Shown piece after piece: positions 25,019 to 34,643 of a DNA stretch of 64,000 bases (its first letter is position 1; every line of letters begins with the position of its first letter). Below the pieces are notes generated by a model. The model saw nothing but the letters and a program-made list of their open reading frames with translations. It did not search any database and was not told where the DNA came from. The position numbers and the translations under genes were made by a program. Source of the DNA: an uncultured Lachnospiraceae bacterium (GTDB lineage: Bacteria > Bacillota > Clostridia > Lachnospirales > Lachnospiraceae). The stretch lies in assembly GCA_946552115.1 (NCBI GenBank), contig CAMNRH010000008.1:40709-104708 (forward strand), written 5' to 3'.

Positions 25019-26899
25019 ATGGGAAAAATTATAGGTATTGATTTAGGGACCACAAACAGCTGTGTGGCTGTTATGGAAGGCGGGCAGCCAACTGTCATCG
25101 CGAATACAGAAGGAGCCAGAACAACACCGTCTGTTGTAGCATTCACGAAAACAGGAGAGCGTCTGGTAGGAGAGCCGGCAAAGCGTCAGGCGGTAACCAA
25201 CGCAGAAAGAACCATTTCTTCTATTAAAAGAGAGATGGGTTCTGATTACAGAGTAACGATTGACGATAAGAAATATTCTCCGCAGGAGATTTCCGCGATG
25301 ATTCTTCAGAAGCTTAAGGCTGATGCAGAAGGTTATCTTGGTGAGAAAGTAACGGAGGCTGTTATTACTGTACCGGCTTACTTTAATGATGCACAGCGCC
25401 AGGCGACAAAGGATGCGGGCAAGATTGCGGGACTTGATGTAAAGCGTATTATCAATGAGCCTACGGCAGCGGCGCTTGCCTATGGTCTCGACAATGAAAA
25501 AGAGCAGAAGATTATGGTATATGACTTAGGCGGAGGTACCTTTGACGTTTCAATTATCGAGATTGGCGACGGCGTTATTGAGGTATTGTCTACGGCAGGA
25601 AATAACAGACTTGGCGGAGATGATTTTGACCAGAAGCTTACGGATTATATGATTGCAGAGTTTAAGAAACAGGAGGGCGTTGATTTGTCAAAGGATAAGA
25701 TGGCTCTTCAGAGACTGAAAGAGGCGGCTGAGAAAGCAAAGAAAGAGTTATCCTCCGCGACAACAACGAACATCAATCTTCCGTTTATCACAGCGACGGC
25801 AGAAGGCCCGAAGCATTTTGATATGAACCTTTCCAGGGCAAAATTTGATGAGCTGACACATGATCTTGTATTAAAGACCTCCGAGCCGGTGACAAGAGCG
25901 CTCTCAGATGCGGGCGTCAGCGCTTCCGAGCTTGGTCAGGTATTGTTAGTAGGCGGTTCTACACGTATTCCGGCCGTACAGGACGAGGTAAAGCGTCTGA
26001 CAGGCAAAGAGCCGAGTAAGTCGCTGAATCCGGATGAGTGTGTGGCGCTCGGAGCATCTGTTCAGGGCGGTAAGCTTGCGGGAGACACGGGGGCAGGAGA
26101 TATTCTTCTTCTTGACGTAACACCCCTTTCCCTATCTATTGAGACTATGGGCGGCGTGGCTACAAGACTGATTGAGAGAAATACAACGATTCCGACAAAG
26201 AAGAGCCAGATTTTCTCTACGGCGGCGGATAATCAGACAGCGGTAGATATCAATGTCGTACAGGGCGAGAGACAATTTGCAAGAGACAATAAATCCCTCG
26301 GACAGTTCAGGCTGGACGGAATTCCGCCGGCACCGCGCGGAGTACCGCAGATTGAGGTTACCTTTGATATTGATGCAAATGGCATTGTAAATGTGTCTGC
26401 AAAAGACCTGGGAACCGGCAAAGAGCAGCATATTACGATTACTGCAGGCTCCAATATGTCTGACGAGGACATTGACAGGGCCGTAAAGGAAGCTGCGGCG
26501 TTTGAGGCGCAGGATAAGAAGCGCAAAGAGGGCATTGATACAAAGAATGATGCGGATGCACTTGTGTTCCAGACAGAAAAAGCATTGGGCGAGGTCGGCG
26601 ATAAGCTTGACGGAGCAGATAAAGCAGCGGTAGAGGCTGACTGCAAGGCTCTTAAGGAGCTGCTTGAGAAAGTAAATATGGACGATATGTCTGATGCGCA
26701 GGTTGCCGAGATTAAGGCGGCAAAGGAAAAGCTTATGGAAAGCGCACAGAAGCTCTTCACAAAGATGTATGAGCAGGCAGGTGCGGCAGCAGGAGCGCAG
26801 GGAGCAGGTCCGGATATGGGAGCAGGCCCGCAGGCAGGTCCGGCGCCGGATGGATTTGCAGGCGACGATGTAGTAGACGGAGACTATAAAGAGGTATAG
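25019..26899 (+). CDS. dnaK: Chaperone protein DnaK (Hsp70)
   Basis: A 626-residue Hsp70. ATPase motifs are [14 protein letters not shown] (phosphate 1), [28 protein letters not shown] (phosphate 2) and [14 protein letters not shown] (adenosine). The substrate-binding domain starts with [17 protein letters not shown] and the lid ends in a Gly/Ala-rich tail. AAGGAGG lies at a good distance from ATG 25019. Third gene of the operon. Confidence 0.99.
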   Translation: MGKIIGIDLGTTNSCVAVMEGGQPTVIANTEGARTTPSVVAFTKTGERLVGEPAKRQAVTNAERTISSIKREMGSDYRVTIDDKKYSPQEISAMILQKLKADAEGYLGEKVTEAVITVPAYFNDAQRQATKDAGKIAGLDVKRIINEPTAAALAYGLDNEKEQKIMVYDLGGGTFDVSIIEIGDGVIEVLSTAGNNRLGGDDFDQKLTDYMIAEFKKQEGVDLSKDKMALQRLKEAAEKAKKELSSATTTNINLPFITATAEGPKHFDMNLSRAKFDELTHDLVLKTSEPVTRALSDAGVSASELGQVLLVGGSTRIPAVQDEVKRLTGKEPSKSLNPDECVALGASVQGGKLAGDTGAGDILLLDVTPLSLSIETMGGVATRLIERNTTIPTKKSQIFSTAADNQTAVDINVVQGERQFARDNKSLGQFRLDGIPPAPRGVPQIEVTFDIDANGIVNVSAKDLGTGKEQHITITAGSNMSDEDIDRAVKEAAAFEAQDKKRKEGIDTKNDADALVFQTEKALGEVGDKLDGADKAAVEADCKALKELLEKVNMDDMSDAQVAEIKAAKEKLMESAQKLFTKMYEQAGAAAGAQGAGPDMGAGPQAGPAPDGFAGDDVVDGDYKEV

Positions 26900-26914
26900 A
26901 TAGAAGGATAAATT

Positions 26915-28108
26915 ATGGCAGAATCGAAAAGAGATTATTACGAGGTCCTCGGCGTCGGTAAAGACGCCGATGACGCTGCGTTAAAAAAAGCATACAGACA
27001 GGTTGCCAAGAAATATCATCCTGATATGAATCCCGGAGATGCGGAGGCTGAAAAGAAATTTAAGGAGGCTTCCGAGGCTTATGCGGTCTTAAGTGATCCG
27101 GAAAAACGCCGTCAGTATGACCAGTTCGGGCATGCGGCATTTGAAGGCGGCGGAGGCGCGGGCGGTTTTGGCGGTTTTGATTTCGGCGGCGCAGATTTCA
27201 GTGATATATTCGGCGATATATTCGGTGATTTGTTCGGCGGCGGAAGAAGAGGCGGCCGTGCAGGCCAGGGGCCGATGAAAGGCGCTAATGTCCGGAAAAG
27301 TGTAAGAATTACATTTGAGGAGGCTGTATTTGGCTGCGAGAAAGAGCTGGACGTTGTTTTAAAGGATTCATGCTCGAAATGCGGAGGAAGCGGTGCAAAG
27401 CCGGGTACCTCTCCGGAGACCTGTCCGAAATGCGGAGGCAAGGGGCAGGTTGTCTATACGCAGCAGTCTTTCTTCGGAATGGTACAGAATGTACAGACCT
27501 GTCCGGATTGTCACGGAACAGGTAAGATTGTCCGTGAGAAATGCCCGGATTGCAGCGGTACGGGATTTATTTCCAGCCGAAAGAAAATATCCGTATCGAT
27601 TCCTGCGGGTATTGATAATGGCCAGAGCGTGCGTATCCGTGAAAAGGGTGAGCCGGGGACGAACGGCGGGCCGAGGGGAGATTTGCTTGTCGAGGTGGCC
27701 GTATCAAGACATCCGATTTTCCAGCGTCAGGATATGCATATTTTTTCAACGGTGCCGATTTCATTTGCACAGGCGGCGCTTGGAGCTGATATTAAGATAA
27801 AGACAGTTGACGGCGAGGTTATCTACACGGTAAAGGCAGGAACGAAAACGGATACGAAAGTACGGCTGAAAGGAAAAGGAGTTCCGTCGATTCGGAATTC
27901 GCAGGTGCGCGGAGACCATTATGTGACGCTGGTTATTCAGACACCGGAGCGGTTAAGTGCGGAGGCGAAAGAGGCTTTAAGAAAATTTGACGAGCTTTCA
28001 GGCAATACGCTTCATGCGGTGTCCGGCGGAGATAACGGCAATGCAAATGCCGGCGGAAAGAAGAAAAAAGGATTTATGAATAAAATGAAAGAAGCCTTTG
28101 ATGACTAA
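26915..28108 (+). CDS. dnaJ: Chaperone protein DnaJ (Hsp40)
   Basis: A 397-residue type I DnaJ. The J domain holds HPD in [11 protein letters not shown] (near residue 31), followed by a long Gly/Phe stretch (about 72-125), four zinc repeats [24 protein letters not shown] and CPDCSGTG (about 150-215), and the two C-terminal substrate domains. It stimulates DnaK ATP hydrolysis. Its stop codon lies in the loop of the operon terminator. Confidence 0.99.
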   Translation: MAESKRDYYEVLGVGKDADDAALKKAYRQVAKKYHPDMNPGDAEAEKKFKEASEAYAVLSDPEKRRQYDQFGHAAFEGGGGAGGFGGFDFGGADFSDIFGDIFGDLFGGGRRGGRAGQGPMKGANVRKSVRITFEEAVFGCEKELDVVLKDSCSKCGGSGAKPGTSPETCPKCGGKGQVVYTQQSFFGMVQNVQTCPDCHGTGKIVREKCPDCSGTGFISSRKKISVSIPAGIDNGQSVRIREKGEPGTNGGPRGDLLVEVAVSRHPIFQRQDMHIFSTVPISFAQAALGADIKIKTVDGEVIYTVKAGTKTDTKVRLKGKGVPSIRNSQVRGDHYVTLVIQTPERLSAEAKEALRKFDELSGNTLHAVSGGDNGNANAGGKKKKGFMNKMKEAFDD

Positions 28109-28126
28109 TCATCAGAGGCTTTTTCC
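28092..28126 (+). terminator. Terminator of the heat-shock operon
   Basis: Stem AAGCCTTTGATG (28092-28103) with CATCAGAGGCTT (28110-28121), then TTTTCC. The dnaJ stop codon is inside the hairpin, and the convergent permease gene ends six bases after the T-run. Confidence 0.85.
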
Positions 28127-28131
28127 TTATC

Positions 28132-29292
28132 CTATTGCTCCGAAAGAGCACGATTCTTTCGTATTACAAGCGCGGCGCCCAGTAATGCTGCGGCAAATAG
28201 AAGCTGTATGCCAAATCCCTGAAAGAGCTCGTTGCGCTGTGTATGTGAAAGGATTTGGTTTCCGGCAATCAGATTGTTATTAACCTCGTACCAGTAGACC
28301 GGAAGAAAATGCGCTACGGTCAGTACGCCTTTTCCTAAAACATCCATTGATACGAATACGCCGCATATAAAAGACATACCGAGTGTCAGTACGTTGACGA
28401 CCGCACTGATTAACTCATCTGATTTCAGGAAAGAGCTTATGAAGAAAGAAATTGCCAGTGCAACCAGTGTCAGAGTGAAGCTGTTTATGAGATAACAGGC
28501 CAGATGGCCGTCTGTCATAAAGGCTTTCCCATATACGATAATGGGCATAAGAGTACAGATGCACCATACGGCAAGACCGATTACAGTATATCCGAGGAAA
28601 AGCTGTCCGTTTAAAGCACGGTCAGAGACGGCAGAGCATTGGATCCGCCTTTTGATGTCGGGTTTATTAAATTCAAGCATAATATATCCCAGTGTGTAGC
28701 AAAGAATGGATATAATAATATAGGGCATATACTGATACATAAACGCATGGCCGGGCATATCTCCGCCGTTTCCGGTTTTGTCAATCAGTGTTACATCCGG
28801 TGTGTTTTTTGCATATTCAGATACCCTTTCAATAGCGTCGGCAAGGGAAAAGCCGCCGTCAATCATCGTCCGGACTTCATTTAAAAAGGTGTCAATCTGC
28901 TGGTCCACATAATAGCCGCTTGTGCTGCCGGGGACCTTTGTGACGGGAAGCTGTCCGGTACCGCGCAGACATTTTTCCTCAAAGTCTTCAGGAATTGTTA
29001 CAATATAATAGATTTCCCGGTAGAAGAGACGATCCTGCAGGATGCTCTCGTCGTCCGGAAGATTCTTAATATTGTGAAAGGATGAAAGATAGGAGATAAG
29101 GCCCTTCGCAAGCTCGCCGCCGTCGCGGTCAATAACGGCGATGTCCAGGCGCTGAAGCTCAAAGCTTACCGTCCCCTGAGGTCCCAGCATTTTCTGCGTC
29201 ATCAGGCTGATTGTCAAAAAAATGATAATATATAGAAAAACCATTCGGAGATTTCTCTTTGTAATTGTTAAAAAGCCTTTAAATACTGTCAT
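28132..29292 (-). CDS. ABC-2 exporter permease, second subunit
   Basis: A 386-residue permease of the ABC2_membrane_3 type: one N-terminal helix (FLYIIIFLTISLMTQ), a large extracytoplasmic loop (about 40-200), then five helices. It overlaps the preceding permease gene by 14 bp. Two homologous permeases plus one ATPase suggest a heterodimeric exporter, as in bacterial drug or peptide efflux systems. Substrate unknown. Confidence 0.9.
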   Translation of the reverse strand: MTVFKGFLTITKRNLRMVFLYIIIFLTISLMTQKMLGPQGTVSFELQRLDIAVIDRDGGELAKGLISYLSSFHNIKNLPDDESILQDRLFYREIYYIVTIPEDFEEKCLRGTGQLPVTKVPGSTSGYYVDQQIDTFLNEVRTMIDGGFSLADAIERVSEYAKNTPDVTLIDKTGNGGDMPGHAFMYQYMPYIIISILCYTLGYIMLEFNKPDIKRRIQCSAVSDRALNGQLFLGYTVIGLAVWCICTLMPIIVYGKAFMTDGHLACYLINSFTLTLVALAISFFISSFLKSDELISAVVNVLTLGMSFICGVFVSMDVLGKGVLTVAHFLPVYWYEVNNNLIAGNQILSHTQRNELFQGFGIQLLFAAALLGAALVIRKNRALSEQ

Positions 29293-30418
29293 AAGATTCC
29301 CTCCTTACACCTAAAAATGCAATCAGTATAAGCACAATGCTCATAACTGCCAAGATAATCAGGCATCTTGTAAAACGCGCCATATCATTATAGATTCCAA
29401 GACAGTAGAAAGCATCGCTCAGTACGGCGGCAGGATTGATGCGGTTGATGATTGGACAATGAAGCTCAAGAATATTTTTCATATTTCCGAACATCAGTCC
29501 GGCAAGGAAGCCCGGGATGAGTGTAATCGCCACAGAAATGCCCATTTTCATGTCAAGATCCAGCTTGCTGATGCAGCCGAATGCGAGCCCTATGCATATG
29601 CCAATGATGCTTCCCATAAAGTCTACAAGGAGAAGGGAGCCGATATCATCGCCGAGGCTGATTTTTAAAATCTTTATAATATACAGATTTAAAATCAAAA
29701 TATTAATAAAATGAATGGTTACAAGCACCAGCATATCAATGATTACAAGCTTTAGTCTGTGGGTAGGGGAGACGCTTCGTCTGGCGCCCAGCGCGGTTAG
29801 ATTTGCCTGTGTGTCAAAGCTTGCGCGCACTCCAAGAAAGGCTCCCGACAGACATGCATAGGCAATCAGTGCGAAGAAATATTGTACGTTAGGATTCAGC
29901 GTTTTGCCTCCAAGCGTTTCCTCCCGGACAGTTTGACGATAGTTTCCAAGAGACTCTAAAACAGCCGGGAGATTTTCCGGGTGTTCAGATAAAACTTCCC
30001 GAATCATTGAGGAGTTCTGATTAAAGCTGTCTAAAGCGCCGGTGAGGATGCTTTCATTTAATCCGTTTTTTCCGACGGTAAGGGAGGGGGATTCTTTTAC
30101 GTAAAAGATACCGGTAACCTTCTCTTCATTCAGCATAGTAAGTGCTTCGGCTTCAGAGGAGGAAGGGATAATCGTAAGAAGCCCGCCGTCTATTTTTTTT
30201 AGAAAGGTTTCAAATGCTTTTGCATTTTCAGAGGAGCGATCCTCCGAAACGACAGTGACATTTATGGCGTCCCAGTCCGTTTCCCCGGTAGCACTTATGC
30301 TTGTGCCGAAAGAAAAATAAAAAAGAGTACCGAGTATAATTGGAAATGCAAGGGCCCAGAACATAACTGAAAACTCCCGTATTGTCTGGAGAAAACGGTA
30401 TTTGAACAAAAATAACAT
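29279..30418 (-). CDS. ABC-2 exporter permease, first subunit
   Basis: A 379-residue permease with the same plan as its neighbour: helix near the N-terminus (MFWALAFPIILGTLFYFSFG), a large outer loop and five C-terminal helices. The start at 30418 follows AGGAGGTGG by 6 bp; an upstream in-frame ATG at 30475 would overlap the ATPase gene by 44 bp and is unlikely. It probably pairs with the permease at 28132-29292. Confidence 0.9.
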   Translation of the reverse strand: MLFLFKYRFLQTIREFSVMFWALAFPIILGTLFYFSFGTSISATGETDWDAINVTVVSEDRSSENAKAFETFLKKIDGGLLTIIPSSSEAEALTMLNEEKVTGIFYVKESPSLTVGKNGLNESILTGALDSFNQNSSMIREVLSEHPENLPAVLESLGNYRQTVREETLGGKTLNPNVQYFFALIAYACLSGAFLGVRASFDTQANLTALGARRSVSPTHRLKLVIIDMLVLVTIHFINILILNLYIIKILKISLGDDIGSLLLVDFMGSIIGICIGLAFGCISKLDLDMKMGISVAITLIPGFLAGLMFGNMKNILELHCPIINRINPAAVLSDAFYCLGIYNDMARFTRCLIILAVMSIVLILIAFLGVRRESYDSI

Positions 30419-30431
30419 TGTTTTCCACCTC

Positions 30432-31361
30432 CTAATCCCGTAATTCTTTTCCCGTAATCTCAAGAAATACATCATTTAAGGTGGGAAGCTCCGAAAAGAC
30501 CCTCCCGAAAGCAAGGTCATGCTCCTGCATGTAATTTAAGATACGGACAAGATTATGCTTTGCTCTGCTCAGCCGTATTTTTAATACCTGTTCCTCGTAA
30601 GAAATTTCAAATACATGAGGAAGTCCCCGAATCTCAGCTAATTGCTCTTTATTTAACGCAATTGCTTCAAGCGTAATCGTTTCTCCTGTTTTAATCATAT
30701 TTTTTAATTCCTCCGTCGTGCCGGTTGCAAGAACCTGCCCGTGGTCAATGATTGCGATACGGGAACAGATTTGTTCTACTTCTTCCATATAGTGAGAGGT
30801 ATAGATAATGGTAGAGCCCTGACGGTTCAGCTCTAAGATACCCTCAAGAATCCGGTTCCGGCTTTGGGGATCTACGGCAACGGTTGGTTCATCCATAATG
30901 ATAAGGCGTGGTTTATGCGCAATTCCACAGGCAATGTTGAGCCTTCTTAAAAGACCGCCGGACAGTTTTTTCGGACGTGACTTCCGAAAATCCTCAAGGC
31001 CGGTAAAATGAATTGCCTCTTCTACAAGCTCCAGACGTGTCTTTTTATCTTTTACATACAGACCGCAGAAATAATCAATATTTTCCCAGACAGACATCTG
31101 GTCAAATACAGCTACATTCTGCATGACAACACCGATATCCTGTTTGATGTCATAGCTGTCCGGATGCATTTCCTTTCCGAAAACGGTGATGGTTCCCTTG
31201 TCATATTTAAGAAGCGCCAAAAGACAGTTGATGGCCGTTGTCTTGCCGGAGCCGTTGGGTCCTAAAAGGCCAAAAACCTCGCCTTCCTTAATATCCAGAT
31301 TTAGATGGTCCAGGGCAATAAAATTGCCGTAGCGCTTGACCAGATTTTCAATGTGAATCAT
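30432..31361 (-). CDS. ABC exporter ATP-binding protein
   Basis: A 309-residue ATPase with Walker A GPNGSGKTT (about residues 35-43), signature LSGGLLRRLN (Leu-Leu in place of the usual polar residues) and Walker B LIIMDEPTVAVDPQS. The C-terminal extension is that of DrrA/CcmA-like exporters. First gene of the minus-strand operon with an AGGAGGTACACC ribosome site. It is divergent from a two-component system, which probably controls it. Confidence 0.94.
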   Translation of the reverse strand: MIHIENLVKRYGNFIALDHLNLDIKEGEVFGLLGPNGSGKTTAINCLLALLKYDKGTITVFGKEMHPDSYDIKQDIGVVMQNVAVFDQMSVWENIDYFCGLYVKDKKTRLELVEEAIHFTGLEDFRKSRPKKLSGGLLRRLNIACGIAHKPRLIIMDEPTVAVDPQSRNRILEGILELNRQGSTIIYTSHYMEEVEQICSRIAIIDHGQVLATGTTEELKNMIKTGETITLEAIALNKEQLAEIRGLPHVFEISYEEQVLKIRLSRAKHNLVRILNYMQEHDLAFGRVFSELPTLNDVFLEITGKELRD

Positions 31362-31393
31362 AGGTGTACCTCCTCTTTTTTTTCACTTTCTGC

Positions 31394-31422
31394 TTGTATT
31401 ATACTTTGCTGCCCTCTATAAT
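31394..31422 (+). promoter_or_regulatory. Promoter of the NarL-type two-component system
   Basis: TTGTAT, 17 bp, TATAAT. The inverted repeat at 31435-31455 lies about at +6 to +26. Confidence 0.7.
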
Positions 31423-31434
31423 GGTAGTGTCGTA

Positions 31435-31455
31435 TGTCACAATCGGTATGTGACA
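31435..31455. promoter_or_regulatory. Inverted repeat TGTCACA-N7-TGTGACA
   Basis: A perfect 7-bp dyad in the region between the divergent ABC exporter and two-component genes. NarL-family regulators bind such dyads as dimers, so it is a candidate site for the regulator at 32581-33201. The site lies downstream of the plus-strand promoter and upstream of any minus-strand one, so it could repress one side and activate the other. Inferred. Confidence 0.55.
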
Positions 31456-31504
31456 AATGTAATGAGGAAGCCGTTCCGGATTCCGGGCGGTGCAGGGAGA
31501 TATT

Positions 31505-32584
31505 ATGAGTGGGATTGCCGGTCAGGGTCTTTTATTTTTATATTGTTTTTTAACGGTGATGCCTGTTTCGGTGGATACAGAGTTTGTGGTGGCGTTTCTT
31601 GCGACGGTTATCTGTGTGTCGGCAGTACGGATTAAGGGGGAATCGGGAGCGGCTGTCCTTTTTATGGTTCTTTTTTTGAGCGCGGCCTGTTTTTTCCCAA
31701 AGTTTTTGTTTTTTAGTCCGGTAATGTTATATAGTATACTGCAGTGCGGAAAATACATATTGGGAATTTTGTCCGGAGTGCTATGTATCTTTTTTTATGC
31801 GAAAGGAGAGCCGAAAGCTTTTATCCTTTTGGTGTTTGGCTGTATGTTTGCCTGTTTTCTTACGTATCAGAACAGGAAATATGACGAGCTGGATAAGATG
31901 TTCCGGAAAACAAGGGATGACGGCAGGGAACTCAATCTTCTCCTGGAGGAAAGAAACCAGAGCCTGCTAAAGAGGCAGGATAATGAGATTTATATGGCGA
32001 AGCTTAAGGAGAGAAACCGGATTGCAAGGGAGATTCATGACCATGTGGGGCATATGCTTTCCCGCGCCATTTTAATGACGGGTGCAATGAAAGCAGTGAA
32101 CGTGGACGAAAGAATGAAAGGAGCGCTTGACCAGCTGGAGGATACGCTTAACACCGCTATGACAAATGTGCGTGAAAGCGTCCACGATATACATGATGAT
32201 TCTGTGAACCTTAAGGAGGCGCTTACAGAGCTTGCAAAGGAATATACATTCTGTCAGGCGAGGCTTATCTATGATATGGGCTACGTGCTTCCGGGAGAAC
32301 TGAAGTACAGCTTTATTGCGGTTGTAAAGGAGGCTTTAAATAATGTATCCAGACACAGTGATGCGTCAGAGGTTGTGATTACGGCAAGGGAGCATCCGGG
32401 TATGTATCAGCTTATTATACAGGATAATGGAAATGTTGATTCGGGAAATGAAAACGGGCTTTCTGGAATCGGGATTCGTAATATGAAAGACAGAATCTGT
32501 GCTCTGGGAGGAAATATACAGATTCGGAAGAAAAAGGGCTTTCGCATTTACATCACAGTGCCCAAAAAGGAGAGAATGTCATGA
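31505..32584 (+). CDS. NarL-type (DesK-like) sensor histidine kinase
   Basis: A 359-residue kinase. The first 120 residues form four or five membrane helices with very short loops, so sensing is likely within the membrane. A coiled linker leads to HisKA_3 with His178 in ERNRIAREIHDHVGH, then the ATPase domain (VKEALNNVSRHSDASEV and GLSGIGIRNMKDRI). ATG 31505 follows AGGGAG; a GTG five codons earlier is possible. It overlaps the regulator gene by 4 bp. Confidence 0.93.
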   Translation: MSGIAGQGLLFLYCFLTVMPVSVDTEFVVAFLATVICVSAVRIKGESGAAVLFMVLFLSAACFFPKFLFFSPVMLYSILQCGKYILGILSGVLCIFFYAKGEPKAFILLVFGCMFACFLTYQNRKYDELDKMFRKTRDDGRELNLLLEERNQSLLKRQDNEIYMAKLKERNRIAREIHDHVGHMLSRAILMTGAMKAVNVDERMKGALDQLEDTLNTAMTNVRESVHDIHDDSVNLKEALTELAKEYTFCQARLIYDMGYVLPGELKYSFIAVVKEALNNVSRHSDASEVVITAREHPGMYQLIIQDNGNVDSGNENGLSGIGIRNMKDRICALGGNIQIRKKKGFRIYITVPKKERMS

Positions 32585-33201
32585 AAATTGTAATTGTAGA
32601 CGATGATATTTTTGTATCCGGAGCGCTTAAGACGATACTGGAGGCAAATGAGGATGTTACGGTTGCAGGTGTGGGAGCCGACGGGAACGATGCCGTCAGG
32701 CTATATAAAGAAGAAAAGCCGGATGTGCTTCTTATGGATATCCGTATGAAAGAAAAAAACGGGCTTCAGGCGTCGAAAGAGATACTCTCCTTTGACGGGG
32801 ACGCGAAAATTTTGCTGCTTACTACATTTTCAGATGATGAATATATTGTAAAGGCGTTAAAATATGGGGTAAAGGGGTATCTTTTAAAGCAGGATTACGG
32901 CAGTATTCTTCCGGCGCTTCGCGCGGTTCATCTGGGACAGAGTGTGTTTGGAACGGAAATTACAGCAAGGCTTCCGGAGCTTTTGAAAGAGAAGCAGACG
33001 TTTGATTACCGGGAATATGATTTGAGTCAGAAAGAATATGAGGTCATAATACTTGTGGCGGAAGGGCTTAGCAATAAGGAAATTGCCTCGGAGCTGTTTT
33101 TAAGCGAAGGCACGGTGAGAAATTATATCAGTGATATACTGGAAAAGCTTGGGCTTCGGGACAGAACGCAGCTTGCCGTATATTATTTGACGGGGAAGTA
33201 G
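32581..33201 (+). CDS. NarL/LuxR-family response regulator
   Basis: A 206-residue regulator: receiver domain with acidic Asp7-Asp9 and phosphoacceptor Asp53 (LLMDIRMKEKNG), then a LuxR-type helix-turn-helix (about 140-200, LSQKEYEVIILVAEGLSNKEIA ... GTVRNYISDILEKL). It is translationally coupled to the kinase. Likely target: the divergent ABC exporter and its own promoter through the dyad at 31435-31455. Confidence 0.96.
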   Translation: MKIVIVDDDIFVSGALKTILEANEDVTVAGVGADGNDAVRLYKEEKPDVLLMDIRMKEKNGLQASKEILSFDGDAKILLLTTFSDDEYIVKALKYGVKGYLLKQDYGSILPALRAVHLGQSVFGTEITARLPELLKEKQTFDYREYDLSQKEYEVIILVAEGLSNKEIASELFLSEGTVRNYISDILEKLGLRDRTQLAVYYLTGK

Positions 33202-33271
33202 GTCTATGCGGTTTTCGCGGGCGGCGGAATCATGTGACAAGAGAAAAGAAAGAGCTGGAGGGACATAAGAA

Positions 33272-34222
33272 ATGATTGTTTTGGGAAAAAAAGAAATTGA
33301 GGAACTGGTTAATCTTGAGAGTATGATGAATCAGATTGAGGAGGCATACCGTATTTTTGGAGCGGGAGATTTTTTTATGCCGCCGAGGCCGACTGTGGAG
33401 CATGAAAATAAAACGATGATGTATATGCCGTGCTATACGAAAGAGGTGATAGGGACAAAGATTCTGTCTATTTTTCCGGAGAATGCAAAGCTTGGCCTGC
33501 CATCCATTGACGGTATTGTTTTGTTAAATGATTATACGACGGGAGCGCCGGCGGCAGTGCTTGACGGCCAGAGCGTCACTGCTTATCGTACCGGCGCGGT
33601 GGGAGGAGTCGCCATCAGGCATCTGTCAGGAAAGGATTGTCATACAGTGGGGATTGTAGGCGCGGGAACGCAGGGCTTTCATCTGGCGTTATATGCATGT
33701 GCGGCAAGAGAAATCCATACAGTGTATGTGTATAATCACGGCAGCAGGGATTTAACGGAATATCTTATGCGTCTTGAAAAAGCTATTGATAATCCGGGGG
33801 TAAAGGTAGTACAATGTAAGACAGTGGAGGAGCTGGTAAAAAACAGTGAGATTATCTGCACTGCCACACCGTCCACAGAACCCGTGCTGCCGAATGATAA
33901 GAATTCTTTAGAAGGAAAATGTATTGTTGCCATCGGGTCTTATACCCCGCAGATGCGGGAGATTCCGGATGTAATCTGGGATTTGGTGGATCATGTATAT
34001 ATTGAGCTTCCATATGCCTGCGAGGAGAGCGGAGATTTGAGCCAGCCGCTTTCGGAGGGAAGGCTTACTAAGGAGAGGACAGTTCTGATGAATGAGCTTT
34101 TGGTATCCGGCGGGCCAGGAGAAGAGATTGCCGGAAAAACCACTTATTTTAAATCGGTAGGAATGGGACTTTTTGATGTGTGTATTGCACAAAAATTATT
34201 AGAAGAAGCAAAGGAGAGGTAA
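33272..34222 (+). CDS. Ornithine cyclodeaminase / mu-crystallin family protein
   Basis: A 316-residue NAD(P)-binding protein of the OCD/mu-crystallin family. The start of the fold shows GTKILSIFPENAKLGLPSIDG and LDGQSVTAYRTGAVGGVA; the Rossmann loop is GIVGAGTQGFH (about 127-137). Family members include ornithine cyclodeaminase, alanine dehydrogenase and ketimine reductases, which handle imines. The exact substrate cannot be fixed from sequence. The next gene, 4 bp on, encodes RidA, an imine/enamine deaminase, which fits an imine-forming reaction. Confidence 0.92.
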   Translation: MIVLGKKEIEELVNLESMMNQIEEAYRIFGAGDFFMPPRPTVEHENKTMMYMPCYTKEVIGTKILSIFPENAKLGLPSIDGIVLLNDYTTGAPAAVLDGQSVTAYRTGAVGGVAIRHLSGKDCHTVGIVGAGTQGFHLALYACAAREIHTVYVYNHGSRDLTEYLMRLEKAIDNPGVKVVQCKTVEELVKNSEIICTATPSTEPVLPNDKNSLEGKCIVAIGSYTPQMREIPDVIWDLVDHVYIELPYACEESGDLSQPLSEGRLTKERTVLMNELLVSGGPGEEIAGKTTYFKSVGMGLFDVCIAQKLLEEAKER

Positions 34223-34226
34223 GATT

Positions 34227-34601
34227 ATGAAAGTTGTAGCGACAGAACAGGCACCAAAGGCATTGGGACCGTATTCACAGGGGTATGTACACGGCGGTAT
34301 TCTTTATTCGGCAGGACAGCTGGGCATTAATCCGGAGCTGAATGATATTGAGTTTGATACGATTGAGGGACAGACCGAACAGGCATGTAAAAATATCGGC
34401 GAGGTGCTTAAGGAAGCGGGAACGGATTTTGGACATGTTTTAAAAACAACCTGCTTTTTGTCGGATATGGCGAATTTCGGCGCATTTAATGAGGTCTATG
34501 CAAAGTATTTCACATCGAAGCCTGCAAGAAGCTGTTTTGCGGTAAAGGAGCTTCCGAAAGGAGCACTCTGCGAGATTGAGGTAATTGCGGCGGTTGAATA
34601 G
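34227..34601 (+). CDS. ridA: RidA-family reactive intermediate deaminase
   Basis: A 124-residue RidA/YjgF protein starting MKVVATEQAPKALGPYSQG, with the family features GILYSAGQLGINP, the catalytic Arg in KPARSCFAVKELPKGALCEIEVIA and its usual length. RidA trimers hydrolyse enamine/imine intermediates, classically those released by PLP enzymes. Cotranscribed with the OCD-family gene. Confidence 0.96.
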   Translation: MKVVATEQAPKALGPYSQGYVHGGILYSAGQLGINPELNDIEFDTIEGQTEQACKNIGEVLKEAGTDFGHVLKTTCFLSDMANFGAFNEVYAKYFTSKPARSCFAVKELPKGALCEIEVIAAVE

Positions 34602-34643
34602 AGAGCAGAATAATATTTGTGATAATTTGGAGGAGTGGTTGAT

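Noticed and set aside
26233..26760. Minus-strand open frame rich in Ser and Phe inside dnaK
   Set aside because: Shadow of the DnaK lid region; codon pattern explains the Ser/Ala bias.
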